A DNA stretch of 64,000 nt from SZUA-442 sp963792405 (GCA_963792405.1 CAWBVU010000001.1:128387-192386); one strand, 5' to 3'. Counted from the stretch's first letter, positions 1 through 9,122 are shown. The notes: generated from the sequence alone by a model not told the origin. Made by a program: numbers and translations.

Positions 1-2
1 TC

Positions 3-302
3 ACGGTGCTGGTGCTCCCTGCGCTCCTCTTTCCCGTGGTGTTCCTCGCGGATCTCCAGTACTGGCTGTGGCAATTCGGCCACAACCTCGACCCGAGGGC
101 ACCGCTCGCCGCCGCGGTCGGCGAGTTCACGCCTCCCATCTTCGGACCCGCGGAGATCGCGCAGTTCACCACCTTCGCGCTGCCGGGACCCGGTCTCATC
201 CTGGCGTTCATCGCCTCGGTGTTGATCGCCGTCGGTCTGTACCTGCATCGGCGGGCGTGGAAGCCCCTCATCGAGGGTGAGCGAGGAGACACGACGGCGT
301 GA
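3..302 (+). CDS. C-terminal part of a nos-cluster membrane protein (5' end outside window)
   Basis: The reading frame is open from the first bases and stops at 300-302, so only the last ~99 residues are seen. They hold a hydrophobic segment at the start, an amphipathic stretch with Trp and His (QYWLWQFGHNLD), a Pro-rich FTPPIFGP motif and a second clear membrane helix followed by a basic tail (LHRRAWKP). The stop overlaps the nosD start by four bases (GTGA), so the two are translationally coupled. Short membrane proteins of this kind sit between nosZ and nosD in many clade II nitrous oxide reductase clusters; the link to that role is by position. Function unproven. Confidence 0.6.
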   Translation, partial: TVLVLPALLFPVVFLADLQYWLWQFGHNLDPRAPLAAAVGEFTPPIFGPAEIAQFTTFALPGPGLILAFIASVLIAVGLYLHRRAWKPLIEGERGDTTA

Positions 303-1681
303 GGGGGATGCTCGTGGTCGGGTTCGTCGCCATCGCCGTCGCATGCGCGCCCGCGTCCGCCGATGCATCTTTCGATCTCCAGGCGGCGATCGACGCGACT
401 CCCTCGGGTGGGCGCCTCGAGCTCGCGTCGGGTCGATACGAGGGTTCTGTGACGGTGGACAGGCCGATGACGATCACCGGGCCAAGGGATGCGGTCGTCG
501 ACGGAGGAGGCAACGGATCGGTGTTCACCATCACGGCGCCCGACGTGACGATCGATGGCCTCACCATTCGAGGATCCGGGGACTCGCTCGACCGTGAGCA
601 CTCGGGCGTCACGTCCGTCGATGCGGCGCGCATCACCGTGACGAACAACGTGTTCGAGGACGTCCTGTTCGGGGTGTTCCTGCGCACCGCGCCGGGGTCG
701 GTGGTGGCCGACAACGTCATCGGCGCCAAGCAGATCGACGTTGCGCGCAGGGGTGATGGGATCAGGCTCTGGGAGAGCGAGGGTTCGATCGTCGAACGCA
801 ACATCGTGACCGGAGGTCGGGATCTCGTCTTCTGGTTCACCGACCGCGTCGAGGTACGGGACAACCAGGTGCGCGACGGGCGGTATGGACTCCACTTCAT
901 GTACTCGGACGATGCCGTGGTCGAGGGCAATGAGCTGTCCTCGAACTCGGTGGGGGCATTCCTCATGTACTCGCGCCGCACGGTCGTGCGCAACAACGTC
1001 ATGTCCCACAACTACGGCCCGAGCGGATACGGCGTCGGCCTCAAGGAGATCGATGACGTGCGCATGGATGGCAATCGCATGGTGGCCAATCGGGTGGGCA
1101 TCTACCTGGACAACTCACCGAGCGCCATGGGATCGACGGGCCTGATCTCCGGCAACCTCATCGCCTACAACCGCGTGGGCGTGCTCTTCCTGCCGAACGT
1201 GAGGAGCAACATCGTCACCGGGAACACCTTCATCGACAACGACGAGCAGGTCGGCGTGACGGGGACCGGCGTGTTCCAGGGCAACGCGTGGGATGCCGAC
1301 GGTGAGGGCAACTTCTGGAGCGATTACGCAGGCTTCGATGCCGACGGGGACGGCGTGGGGGACGTGGTGTACCGGGTGAACGACCTGTACGACACGATCA
1401 CCGACCGGTACCCGGATCTGGCGTTCTTCAGCGAGACACCTGCGGCAAAGGCGATCGACGTGGCGGCATCGATGTTCCCCGTCCTGCGACCGGACCCCCT
1501 CGTCGAGGACCCGCATCCGCTGGTCGACAGGCCTCCGCTCGTCCCCGTGCGAGCGATGTCGGATACAGGATCGTCACCGGTCATGGGGGCCGTGGCGCTC
1601 GGCATGTTGGCCGCAGGGTTGGCGGTCGTGGCGGCTCCGGTCGTGCGCGCTCGTCGGGTCAGGAGATCGGTGTCGGCATGA
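299..1681 (+). CDS. nosD: NosD, periplasmic beta-helix copper-chaperone partner of the NosFY transporter
   Basis: A 460-residue exported protein. An N-terminal signal segment ends near ASADA; the body is a parallel beta-helix of repeated short strands rich in N-N-V and G-N motifs (right-handed helix/CASH type), and a membrane helix with an Arg-rich tail lies at the C terminus (about 425-455). NosD works outside the membrane with the NosF ATPase and NosY permease to supply sulfur/copper for the CuZ centre of nitrous oxide reductase. The GTG start overlaps the upstream stop and the 3' end overlaps nosF by four bases. The order D-F-Y-L that follows makes the assignment strong. The C-terminal anchor would keep the protein on the outer face of the membrane. 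Confidence 0.9.
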   Translation: MRGMLVVGFVAIAVACAPASADASFDLQAAIDATPSGGRLELASGRYEGSVTVDRPMTITGPRDAVVDGGGNGSVFTITAPDVTIDGLTIRGSGDSLDREHSGVTSVDAARITVTNNVFEDVLFGVFLRTAPGSVVADNVIGAKQIDVARRGDGIRLWESEGSIVERNIVTGGRDLVFWFTDRVEVRDNQVRDGRYGLHFMYSDDAVVEGNELSSNSVGAFLMYSRRTVVRNNVMSHNYGPSGYGVGLKEIDDVRMDGNRMVANRVGIYLDNSPSAMGSTGLISGNLIAYNRVGVLFLPNVRSNIVTGNTFIDNDEQVGVTGTGVFQGNAWDADGEGNFWSDYAGFDADGDGVGDVVYRVNDLYDTITDRYPDLAFFSETPAAKAIDVAASMFPVLRPDPLVEDPHPLVDRPPLVPVRAMSDTGSSPVMGAVALGMLAAGLAVVAAPVVRARRVRRSVSA

Positions 1682-2532
1682 TCGAGATCACGAACCTGAC
1701 GAAACGCTACGGCGCAACGACCGTCGTCGACGACGTGTCGCTCACCGTCCCCGAGGGAGGCGCATTCGCCCTCTGGGGGCCGAACGGGGCGGGAAAGACC
1801 ACGGTGCTGCGGTCGATCCTCGGTCTCGTCACCTACGGCGGGACCGTGACCGTCGCCGGCCTGGACGCGACCACACGTGGCAAGGGTGTGCGCTCCATCA
1901 TCGGCTACGTCCCACAGGAACTCGCCTTCTACGACGACATGCCGGTCCTCGAGCTGCTCGATTACTCGGCGACCCTCAGGGGCCTGCCCGCGGGCCGTAT
2001 CGATCAGGTCGTCGCCGAGGTCGGGCTCGCCCCGCACCTCGACAAGAGGGTCGCAGAGCTCTCGGGAGGCCTCAAGCAACGCCTCGGCATCGCATCGGCG
2101 CTACTGCCGGATCCGCCGGTCCTGCTTCTCGATGAACCCACGTCCAACCTCGACGTGGCAGCGAGGGATTCCGTGATCGAGCTGCTCATCAGCCTCCACG
2201 AGTCCGGCCGGACCCTGCTGCTGACGTCCCATCATGCCGACGAGGTGGGGATGCTCGTCGACAGGGTCGTGGCCATGAACAGGGGACGGATCGAGACCAT
2301 CTGCGCCCCGTCGGATCTGTCGGACGAGGTCGGTCTCAAGGCGTGGATGCAGCTCATCCTCACGAACGGATCGACACAGCTCGCTCTCGACACCCTTGCG
2401 GCGTCCGGCTTCACGGCGACACGCAATGCCAGCGGTGTCCTCGTCGAGGTGTCCGCGCAGCGCAAGGGCCAGGCGCTCGCCGCGCTCCACGATGCCGGTG
2501 TCGTGGTCGACGACCTCGAGGTGTGGCGATGA
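1678..2532 (+). CDS. nosF: NosF, ABC ATPase of the nitrous oxide reductase maturation transporter
   Basis: A 284-residue ABC ATPase. Walker A is GPNGAGKT (about 39-46), the signature LSGGLKQR lies near 128, Walker B is LLLDEPTSN, and the H-loop is in LLLTSHHAD. The ~80 residues after the nucleotide-binding domain are typical of the NosF/CcmA-like class. It drives the NosY permease and acts with NosD in delivering a sulfur species needed for CuZ assembly. ATG at 1678 overlaps the nosD stop (ATGA), and its own stop overlaps nosY in the same way, so the set is one operon. Confidence 0.9.
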   Translation: MIEITNLTKRYGATTVVDDVSLTVPEGGAFALWGPNGAGKTTVLRSILGLVTYGGTVTVAGLDATTRGKGVRSIIGYVPQELAFYDDMPVLELLDYSATLRGLPAGRIDQVVAEVGLAPHLDKRVAELSGGLKQRLGIASALLPDPPVLLLDEPTSNLDVAARDSVIELLISLHESGRTLLLTSHHADEVGMLVDRVVAMNRGRIETICAPSDLSDEVGLKAWMQLILTNGSTQLALDTLAASGFTATRNASGVLVEVSAQRKGQALAALHDAGVVVDDLEVWR

Positions 2533-3395
2533 CGACGACCGTGGCGGCGACGGTGACCGAGCGGCCGGAGGCGAGGCTGATCCGTGCGGTGGCGACGAGG
2601 GAGCTGCGTGAAGCGACACGTTCCCGATGGTTCTGGATGTGGACGGTCGCCTTCACGTGCCTCGCGGCCTTCATGGCATCGGCCGCCCTGCCGGGATCGC
2701 AGGTCTCCGGTGCGGGGAGCTTCGGACGGACGGCGGCATCACTCGTCGCGCTCACGCAGATCATCGTGCCGCTGATGGGGCTCACGCTCGGGGCGCACTC
2801 CATCGCGGGACAGCGGGAGAGTGGGGCGATGCGGTTCCTGTTGAGCCATCCCGTCTCACGGGTGGAGGTCTTCGCTGGCATCTTCGGGGGCCTCGCGATC
2901 GCGCTCGCCGCCACGGTGCTCCTGGGATTCGGTGTCGCAGGGGCACTGACCGTCCTGCGTGGCGGTGGAACGGATGCGGCGAGCTTCGTGCTCATCGCCG
3001 TGCTGTCGTGGCTCCTCGCGATCGCCATGCTCGGCGTCGGCATGCTGCTGTCGACGTTCACGGACAGGACGGCCACGGCGGTCGGAATCGCCGTGTTCGC
3101 GTGGCTCGTGGTGGCCTTCATCGGTGACCTCGGGCTCATGGGCACCTCGGTGGCGACGGGGATGCCCCCGTGGGTGCTCCTGACCTCGGCCGTGGCCAAC
3201 CCGGTGGAGGCCTTCCGCCTCGCATCCCTCACCGCCTTCGAGGGGTCCCTCGACGTGCTCGGGCCTGCCGGTCAGTACGCCGTCGATCGGTTCGGTGAGC
3301 GCATCGGCTGGATCCTGACGTTCGTGTTGGCGGCATGGGCCGTCATCCCCGCCGCCGTCGCGATGACGAGGTTCTCGCGAAGGGGCGATGTATGA
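2529..3395 (+). CDS. nosY: NosY, permease of the nitrous oxide reductase maturation transporter
   Basis: A 288-residue ABC-2 type permease with about six membrane helices. The start is ATG at 2529 (MTTTVAATVTERPEARL), which overlaps the nosF stop; longer in-frame extensions upstream only shadow nosF. The typical early motif R-E-L-R-E-A-x-R-S-R-W-F (residues ~25-36) precedes helix 1, and an IAGQRESGAMRFLLSHPVSR loop after helix 2 is the coupling region seen in NosY-like permeases. It pairs with NosF in the membrane and with NosD outside. The stop overlaps the nosL start. Confidence 0.88.
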   Translation: MTTTVAATVTERPEARLIRAVATRELREATRSRWFWMWTVAFTCLAAFMASAALPGSQVSGAGSFGRTAASLVALTQIIVPLMGLTLGAHSIAGQRESGAMRFLLSHPVSRVEVFAGIFGGLAIALAATVLLGFGVAGALTVLRGGGTDAASFVLIAVLSWLLAIAMLGVGMLLSTFTDRTATAVGIAVFAWLVVAFIGDLGLMGTSVATGMPPWVLLTSAVANPVEAFRLASLTAFEGSLDVLGPAGQYAVDRFGERIGWILTFVLAAWAVIPAAVAMTRFSRRGDV

Positions 3396-3904
3396 GGTCG
3401 TGGCGCGGCGTCGGAGCGGTGATGGTGGTGATCGGGCTCGCGGCCGCGGCGTGCGGCTCCGGTGACGCATCCGGCCCGCCCGAGATCGAATTCGGGCGGG
3501 ACCTCTGTGTGCAGTGCGGCATGATCATCCAGGACCCCCGTTTCGCCTCGGCCTACCGACTTGCCGACGGCACCGAGAAGGTGTTCGACGACGCCGGCGA
3601 CATGGTGATCCACCTGCGTGGGGCGGGGGACGAGGTCAATGGCGACGCCGCGTGGGTGTATGACTTCGAGACGGAGGAGCCGGTGGTCGTCGACGCGGCC
3701 TACTTCGTGCCGACGGTGTCGCGTGCGAGCCCGATGGGCCACTCGATCCTCGCCTTCGCAGACGAGGAGCGAGCGCGGGCCTTCGCCGACGACGTGGGGG
3801 CGGACGTCATCGGATGGTCCGATGTGATGGCCATGCCGACACACGAGGGCCTCCTCGGTGAGCACCACGACAACGGCGGTGACGGCGACGCGCACGGCGG
3901 CTGA
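3392..3904 (+). CDS. nosL: NosL, copper-binding lipoprotein of the nos operon
   Basis: A 170-residue lipoprotein. The signal peptide ends in the lipobox LAAAAC (Cys21). The NosL copper-binding signature CVQCGM (Cys39, Cys42, Met44) is intact, followed by the conserved MIIxDPRFAxxY segment. NosL delivers Cu(I) to apo-nitrous-oxide-reductase on the outer face of the membrane. The ATG at 3392 overlaps the nosY stop. The tail is His/Asp-rich (EHHDNGGDGDAHGG), which could add metal-binding capacity; this tail is not a general feature of the family. Confidence 0.9.
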   Translation: MRSWRGVGAVMVVIGLAAAACGSGDASGPPEIEFGRDLCVQCGMIIQDPRFASAYRLADGTEKVFDDAGDMVIHLRGAGDEVNGDAAWVYDFETEEPVVVDAAYFVPTVSRASPMGHSILAFADEERARAFADDVGADVIGWSDVMAMPTHEGLLGEHHDNGGDGDAHGG

Positions 3905-4006
3905 ATGCTTGCGATGACGAGTTGGCGAGATGGGGATGCCGATGAGAAGGGAGAGGCTTCGGATGCAGATGGACGAGACGCAATCGGGAGACACGAGGGA
4001 GCACAC

Positions 4007-4411
4007 ATGATGATCAGAAGGATGCTCGTCGTCGCCGCGGCGATGGCGCTCGCACTCGCGGCGTGTGGTGGCGGAGACGACTCGGGCTCGGAGACGACGT
4101 CGGGCTCGTCTGACGGCGGGACCGCCCTCGTGGGAAATGCCGTCGATGGGGCGGCGGTGTACTCGGGCACCTGTGCCTCCTGCCACGGGCCGGACCTCGC
4201 CGGTATCGATGGGCTCGGCAAGCCGCTGGCTCCGAGCGAGTTCGTCGCCGCGAACACCGAGGACGAGTTGGTGGCGTTCATCGAGGTCGGGCGGCCGGCG
4301 GGCGATCCGGCGAACACCCAGGGCGTCGACATGCCGCCGAAGGGTGGGAACCCCTCGCTCACCGACCAGGATCTCCACGACGTCGCTGCCTACCTGAAGG
4401 CACAGAACTAG
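4007..4411 (+). CDS. Lipoprotein cytochrome c, single haem
   Basis: A 134-residue c-type cytochrome. The start is ATG 4007, with GAGGGAG about 8 bases upstream; the earlier in-frame ATG at 3905 would bury the signal peptide. Residues 1-20 form a lipoprotein signal (LALAAC), followed by a Gly/Ser/Thr linker. The haem motif CASCH is at 56-60 and Met109 (GVDMPPKGG) is the likely distal ligand. The C terminus HDVAAYLKAQN is the usual last helix of class I cytochromes. Downstream of nosL it is a natural electron donor to nitrous oxide reductase, as in other clade II clusters; that partner is inferred. Confidence 0.85.
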   Translation: MMIRRMLVVAAAMALALAACGGGDDSGSETTSGSSDGGTALVGNAVDGAAVYSGTCASCHGPDLAGIDGLGKPLAPSEFVAANTEDELVAFIEVGRPAGDPANTQGVDMPPKGGNPSLTDQDLHDVAAYLKAQN

Positions 4412-4477
4412 CGATAGGGACGATGCAGCGCATCCCTTCGGATGGGCTTGATCACCGTGCGTGACGCGCCGACGTGA

Positions 4478-7186
4478 TCAGGTCCGCTCGTCGCGTCGGC
4501 TTCGGAGCCACTTGTCCGCCTCGATGACCATGAACACCATGGAGGCCAGTGCGATGACCGCCAGCCACTGGCCGGGCGTGAGGGGCGTCGTGGCGAGGAG
4601 GTTCTGGAGCGGCTGCCATGTCGTCGAGACGACCGTCAGCACCGCGGGGACCCCGAGGATGCCGAGCGCCTTGAGCACGGGCGGGGTGAGGCTGAAATCC
4701 GGATCCCTCCGCACGGCGAGTCCGGTGAGGAGCGTGCCGAAGGCCATCACGGCGAACGCCATGGTCATCGACACGGTGGCCGCATCCGCCGAGGGTGTGT
4801 CGGGTCCCCACAGCAGGGGGACGAGCGTGGCGAGGAACAGTGACGCCCCGTACATGAGCCACCTGACGATCTCCGGCCGATTCGTCAACGGCATCGAGGG
4901 GTCGCGGGGTGGTCGGTACATCAGACCGGGGTTCACGGGCTCGAGCAGGATCACCACCACCGGCGCCGATGCCACGAGGAAGTTCAGGAACAGCACCATC
5001 AGCGGTGTGAGCGCAACGCCGTTGGCGATGTTCAGGAAGCTCGCCGTGAGGAACAGGGCGACCAGTGAGAGGAGCTGGGACATCTGGTACCGCACGTACA
5101 GGACGATCTTCTGGTAGATGCTGCGACCCAGGCGGATGGCATCGACGAGCGTGCCGAAGTTGTCGTCGGTGAGGATCATCTTGGCGGCCTGCTTCGTGAC
5201 CTCGGATCCCGATCCCATCGCGACGCCGATGTCGGCCTGCTTGAGGGCGGCCGCATCGTTGACGGCGTCGCCCGTCATGGCGACGATCATCCCGTCCTCT
5301 TGCATCAGGCGAACGAGACGGAGCTTGTCCTCGGGTGTGACCCTCGCCAGGACGTGGATGTCGTCCAGCGAGCCCATCACCGTTGCGTCGGACATCTCAC
5401 GGAACTCCGCGCCGCTGATGGCGCCCGGCCCCAGCCCGAGCGCCTTGCCGATGGCGCCCGCGGTGGCGACGTGGTCGCCGGTGATCATGCGCACGTCGAT
5501 GCCCGCCTGATGGGCGATGCGCACGGCCTCCTTACTGGATGGCCGGAGGGGGTCGATGATCCCGACGAGACCATAGAGACGGAGATCCTCGACGAAGGAC
5601 ATCGGGTCGTCGAGGCATGCCTGCTCATCCTGTGGCTCGATGATCCGCGAGGCGAACGCGAGGACGCGGAGCCCTTCCGCGCCGAGCCTGGCGTTCGCGG
5701 CCTCCACGGCGGTGCGGGCGTCGGCCATCGGTGTGGAGCCCGTCGTACGGTCGCCCACCGTCGAGCACTTCGCGATGACGACGTCGGGTGCCCCCTTGAC
5801 GAGCAGGATGAGGTGTTCGGCGCCGTCGAGCGGGACGCGCTCGACGGTCGCCATGAACTTGTAGCTCGAATCGAACGGCACCTCGGCGAGCCTGGGATAC
5901 GCACGCCGGGTCTCCTCGGCGTCGATCCCGAGTTTCGCGGCGAGCACCACGAGCGCCGCCTCGGTCGGGTCGCCGATCACGTCGCCATCGTCGGTGACGA
6001 TCGCATCCGAGCACAGCACGAGCCCATAGGCGAGTCGTGTGAAGTCGTGCTCCGGTTCGCCCGCCACGGCTCGTATGGCTCCCGACTTCGCATAGCCGCT
6101 GCCCTCGATCGTGAACCAGCTGTCGCCGTGGAAGATGACGCTCGCCATCATCTCGTTCATCGTGAGGGTGCCGGTCTTGTCCGAGTTGATGGCGCTCGTC
6201 GACCCGAGCGTCTCGACGTCGGTCAGGTTCTTGACGACCGCGTGGGCATCGGCGAGCTGCCTCGCGCCGTACGACAGCATGCCCTGCACGAAGGTGGGAA
6301 GACCTGTCGGGATGGCGGAGATCGCCATGGCCGTGCCGAGGAGCAGCACCTCGTCGAACTCCAGCCCGCGGGCGATCCCGATCACGACGATGACCGCCAC
6401 GGCGCTCCATGCGATCGTGCCGAGGACCTTGGTGAGGCTGTCGAGCTCGCGCTGGAGGGGTGATCGTTTGCGGTCGACGGAGGTCAGCATCGACGCGATC
6501 TGCCCCATCTGCGTCGACATCCCCGTGCCGGTCACGACGACCGTCGCCGTTCCCCTGGTGACCGACGTGTTCTGGTAGACCATGTCGGAGCGGTCCCCGA
6601 GCGGCACGTCCTCATCGGGAAGTGCCGCTGCGTCCTTCGGGATCGGGGCGCTCTCTCCCGTGAGTGCCGCCTCCTGGGTCTCGAGTGTGGCGGACCTGAG
6701 GATCCGACCATCAGCAGGCACGAGGTCACCCGCCTCGAGCAGGATGATGTCGCCCGGCACCAGATCAGTGGAGGGAACCATGGTGGACGCGCCGTCCCTC
6801 CGGACGGTGGCTTGGGGGATCTGCATCTTCGCGAGGGCGTCGACGGCTTCCTTGGCCTTGAGCTCCTGGCGGGCACCCATGACCACGTTGAGGAGGACGA
6901 GCATCCCGACGAGCACCCCGGTGGCGATCTCGCCGAGCAGGAGGCTGACGACCGCCACGGCGAGGAGCATCAGGTTCATCGGATCGACCACCTGATGCAT
7001 CGCGATCGCGAGCTTCGACGGGGGCGCCTCGGACTGCAGCTCGTTCGGACCGTAGGTGCCCAGTCGTGAGGCGGCCTCGGCCGTGCTCAGACCGTTGGTT
7101 GCGTCCGTGCCGAGCCTCGCGACGGCCTCGTCACCGTCGAGTGCGTACCAGCGAGCTGCCTGCTGTGGTCCGCCTCCGCCCGCCAT
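4478..7186 (-). CDS. P2-like cation-transporting P-type ATPase lacking the usual acidic ion ligands
   Basis: A 902-residue P-type ATPase with all catalytic parts: N-terminal cation-ATPase domain (YGPNEL at 46-50), TGES in the actuator (176-179), phosphorylation motif DKTGT with Asp336, and the hinge motif TGDAVNDAAALK. The membrane layout (four helices before and about six after the cytoplasmic domains) matches the Ca2+/Na+/Mg2+ class. However helix M4 reads AIPTGLP (292-297) where P2 pumps have PEGLP, and the M6 motif reads NFLVASAP where SERCA has NLVTDGLP, so the Glu and Asp that bind Ca2+ are missing. Substrate is therefore open. A strong Shine-Dalgarno (GGAGGTGG) precedes the ATG. It converges with the cytochrome c gene. 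Confidence 0.85.
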   Translation of the reverse strand: MAGGGGPQQAARWYALDGDEAVARLGTDATNGLSTAEAASRLGTYGPNELQSEAPPSKLAIAMHQVVDPMNLMLLAVAVVSLLLGEIATGVLVGMLVLLNVVMGARQELKAKEAVDALAKMQIPQATVRRDGASTMVPSTDLVPGDIILLEAGDLVPADGRILRSATLETQEAALTGESAPIPKDAAALPDEDVPLGDRSDMVYQNTSVTRGTATVVVTGTGMSTQMGQIASMLTSVDRKRSPLQRELDSLTKVLGTIAWSAVAVIVVIGIARGLEFDEVLLLGTAMAISAIPTGLPTFVQGMLSYGARQLADAHAVVKNLTDVETLGSTSAINSDKTGTLTMNEMMASVIFHGDSWFTIEGSGYAKSGAIRAVAGEPEHDFTRLAYGLVLCSDAIVTDDGDVIGDPTEAALVVLAAKLGIDAEETRRAYPRLAEVPFDSSYKFMATVERVPLDGAEHLILLVKGAPDVVIAKCSTVGDRTTGSTPMADARTAVEAANARLGAEGLRVLAFASRIIEPQDEQACLDDPMSFVEDLRLYGLVGIIDPLRPSSKEAVRIAHQAGIDVRMITGDHVATAGAIGKALGLGPGAISGAEFREMSDATVMGSLDDIHVLARVTPEDKLRLVRLMQEDGMIVAMTGDAVNDAAALKQADIGVAMGSGSEVTKQAAKMILTDDNFGTLVDAIRLGRSIYQKIVLYVRYQMSQLLSLVALFLTASFLNIANGVALTPLMVLFLNFLVASAPVVVILLEPVNPGLMYRPPRDPSMPLTNRPEIVRWLMYGASLFLATLVPLLWGPDTPSADAATVSMTMAFAVMAFGTLLTGLAVRRDPDFSLTPPVLKALGILGVPAVLTVVSTTWQPLQNLLATTPLTPGQWLAVIALASMVFMVIEADKWLRSRRDERT

Positions 7187-7269
7187 GTCCCCACCTCCAG
7201 AGTTTCTCGCCGGACTCTAGATTCACCAGGGTGCCCGGGAGGCGTCGTCCGTGGTGGCTGGCCGCCGAC

Positions 7270-8547
7270 TCAGGCGGCGTGATGACCCGACTCGGCATCC
7301 GCTGCGACGGTGTGTCCCCTCACGAGGTCGCGCACATAGAGCGCAATTCCGACCAGCAGCGCGGTCCCCATGATCGGCGTCGCGATCCGTTTGAGTATGG
7401 GGCTGACGGTGAGGAGCCCGATCACAAACCCCGTGATGCCGATGTTGACCCCCCACATGATGATGCGGTCCGCCGTAGCGGGCGCCTCCCTTCCGAGCAT
7501 TCGGAGGGCGATGACGCCGAACAGCAGGTTGGTCATCACGCCGATGAACATCGTGTGGTCGAAGGCCAGGAGGAGCCCCAGCTCCGCCTCGGTGAGGGCG
7601 TCGAAGTCCATGGCCCCGCTGACCACCCGTGTGATGAGGACGGTGCCGAGGACCAGGTAGGCCACGAGGAAGATCGTGCTGATCCTTGGGTAGGCACCCG
7701 TTCCCGCGCCCCGCCATCCCGAGGGGAGCAGCTCGCTGCGGTACCGCACGACCATGATCACGACCCCGACGATCATCAGCAGGTTCGCCGGGCCGAGCAG
7801 TTCCTCCTCGAGCCCGCTCACAAATCCGATGTTGGCGAGCATCCCGGCGGCGAACAGGATCCACATCTGGGCGACCCCGAGACGGCTGTCCGCCCACGGC
7901 ACGTGGTCCCGGAACAGCCACTCGGCGATCGCCATGGCGGCAAGGATCAGGAACCCGATGACCATCGCGGGCGGATGGCCCTCGGCGACCCGCGCCGAGG
8001 TGTCGGCGTCGAGGCCCGGGATCTCCCCCTGCGAGGTGTAGATCCCGAGGAGGACGCCGAGGACGGCCCCGATCATCAGGGAGATCCACGCCAGCAGCAG
8101 CCCGAGTCGAGCCACGCTGCTCTGGTGGGCCGCGGCGTTCCTACGGAACAGCCACACCGCGAACCACACGACGACGACGAACAGGATCGTCCCCGCGATC
8201 GGCCGCTGGATCCTGTCACCTGGGATGCGATCCCCCGCGAGGAAGGCCGCGACGTAGAGGGCGATGGCGCCGGCCATGGCCCAGGCCATCGTGCGGGTAC
8301 GGCCCGCTTCGCCCATGTTCGCGCTATCGCCGGCGAACATCAGGAGCGCGGCACCGCTCACGGCGAGGGTGATCCATCCGAGGGTTCCCGCGTGGACGTG
8401 GGTGATGAGGGTGTCGTGGTCCGGCGTGTAGAGGTCGAGTCCATTGAGGATCCCGATGACGATCGTGATCACGAACAGCAACAGTGCCGAGACGAAGGTG
8501 ATCCTGGCGGCAGACCAGGCGGGCGCGCGCATGACAGAACCGGGCAT
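7270..8547 (-). CDS. Polytopic membrane protein with histidine motifs, haem-copper-oxidase-subunit-I-like
   Basis: A 425-residue membrane protein with about 12 hydrophobic helices. Conserved-looking histidines sit at helix ends: HVHAGTLGW in helix 2, EGHPPAMV, FRDHVPW, and DHTMFIGVMTN in a late helix. Such spacing recalls membrane haem proteins of the subunit-I/NorB or NnrS type, but none of the diagnostic copper or haem signatures of true oxidases is complete. It ends in GHHAA. It lies between the P-type ATPase and a divergent cytochrome c gene beside the nos operon, so a role in respiratory electron transfer or in NO/N2O metabolism is plausible but not shown. Confidence 0.55.
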   Translation of the reverse strand: MPGSVMRAPAWSAARITFVSALLLFVITIVIGILNGLDLYTPDHDTLITHVHAGTLGWITLAVSGAALLMFAGDSANMGEAGRTRTMAWAMAGAIALYVAAFLAGDRIPGDRIQRPIAGTILFVVVVWFAVWLFRRNAAAHQSSVARLGLLLAWISLMIGAVLGVLLGIYTSQGEIPGLDADTSARVAEGHPPAMVIGFLILAAMAIAEWLFRDHVPWADSRLGVAQMWILFAAGMLANIGFVSGLEEELLGPANLLMIVGVVIMVVRYRSELLPSGWRGAGTGAYPRISTIFLVAYLVLGTVLITRVVSGAMDFDALTEAELGLLLAFDHTMFIGVMTNLLFGVIALRMLGREAPATADRIIMWGVNIGITGFVIGLLTVSPILKRIATPIMGTALLVGIALYVRDLVRGHTVAADAESGHHAA

Positions 8548-8690
8548 CGTTGGGTCTCCCGTTCCCTCGATGAAACTGTCCTTCCCTGGGGCTGATCGTA
8601 GCTCTCGACGGCAGCGGATTCGGGGATGGTGCCGGGCCGATTCGGTCCCCGGCTACCGTGGAGGGGCAACTCCGTGTCGGGTGAGGAACC

Positions 8691-9122
8691 ATGCGAGCCA
8701 TCATCGTGATCGTTGTCGTGGCCGCTGTCGCCACCGCCGGTTGCGGCGGCTCGGAGGACGCGACGGGCCCCTACCTCGAAGGGCGCGCCATCTACGGGGA
8801 CATCTGTTCGGCCTGTCATGGCGGTGCAGGTCGGGGCGGTGTCGGCCCGGACCTCTCGGGTGTCCTCGAGACGTTCCCCGAATGCTCCGAGCACATGCGT
8901 TGGGTCTCCCTCGGGTCGGAGGGGTGGACGGATGAGGTCGGCCCGACCTACGGCGCCACGAACACGCCTGTGGAAGGGCAGATGCCCTCGATGGCAGCGC
9001 GGCTCACCCCGGAACAGATCGCCGCCGTCGCCGTGTACGAACGTTCGAGATTCGGCGGCCTCACCGAGGACGAGGCCATCGGTGAGTGCATCGCCACACC
9101 GCAGGCAGGCCCCGGCGGATAG
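8691..9122 (+). CDS. Lipoprotein cytochrome c, single haem
   Basis: A 143-residue c-type cytochrome. The signal peptide ends at VATAGC (lipobox), and the haem motif CSACHGG lies near residue 40. A candidate distal Met is in GQMPSMAARLTPEQIAAVAVYERS, which also forms the closing helix. Two further cysteines (PECSEH and IGECIAT) are present and could form a disulfide outside the cell. GAGGAA lies just before the ATG. It is divergent from the polytopic membrane protein and may be its electron partner. It shares the lipoprotein anchor plan of the cytochrome at 4007 but is not a close copy. Confidence 0.82.
   Translation: MRAIIVIVVVAAVATAGCGGSEDATGPYLEGRAIYGDICSACHGGAGRGGVGPDLSGVLETFPECSEHMRWVSLGSEGWTDEVGPTYGATNTPVEGQMPSMAARLTPEQIAAVAVYERSRFGGLTEDEAIGECIATPQAGPGG

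Noticed and set aside
4449..4480. Strong terminator TGATCAC...GTGATCA between the nos operon and the P-type ATPase
   Set aside because: The 7-base stem has an 18-base loop, no T tract, and one arm overlaps the ATPase stop codon; too weak to call.
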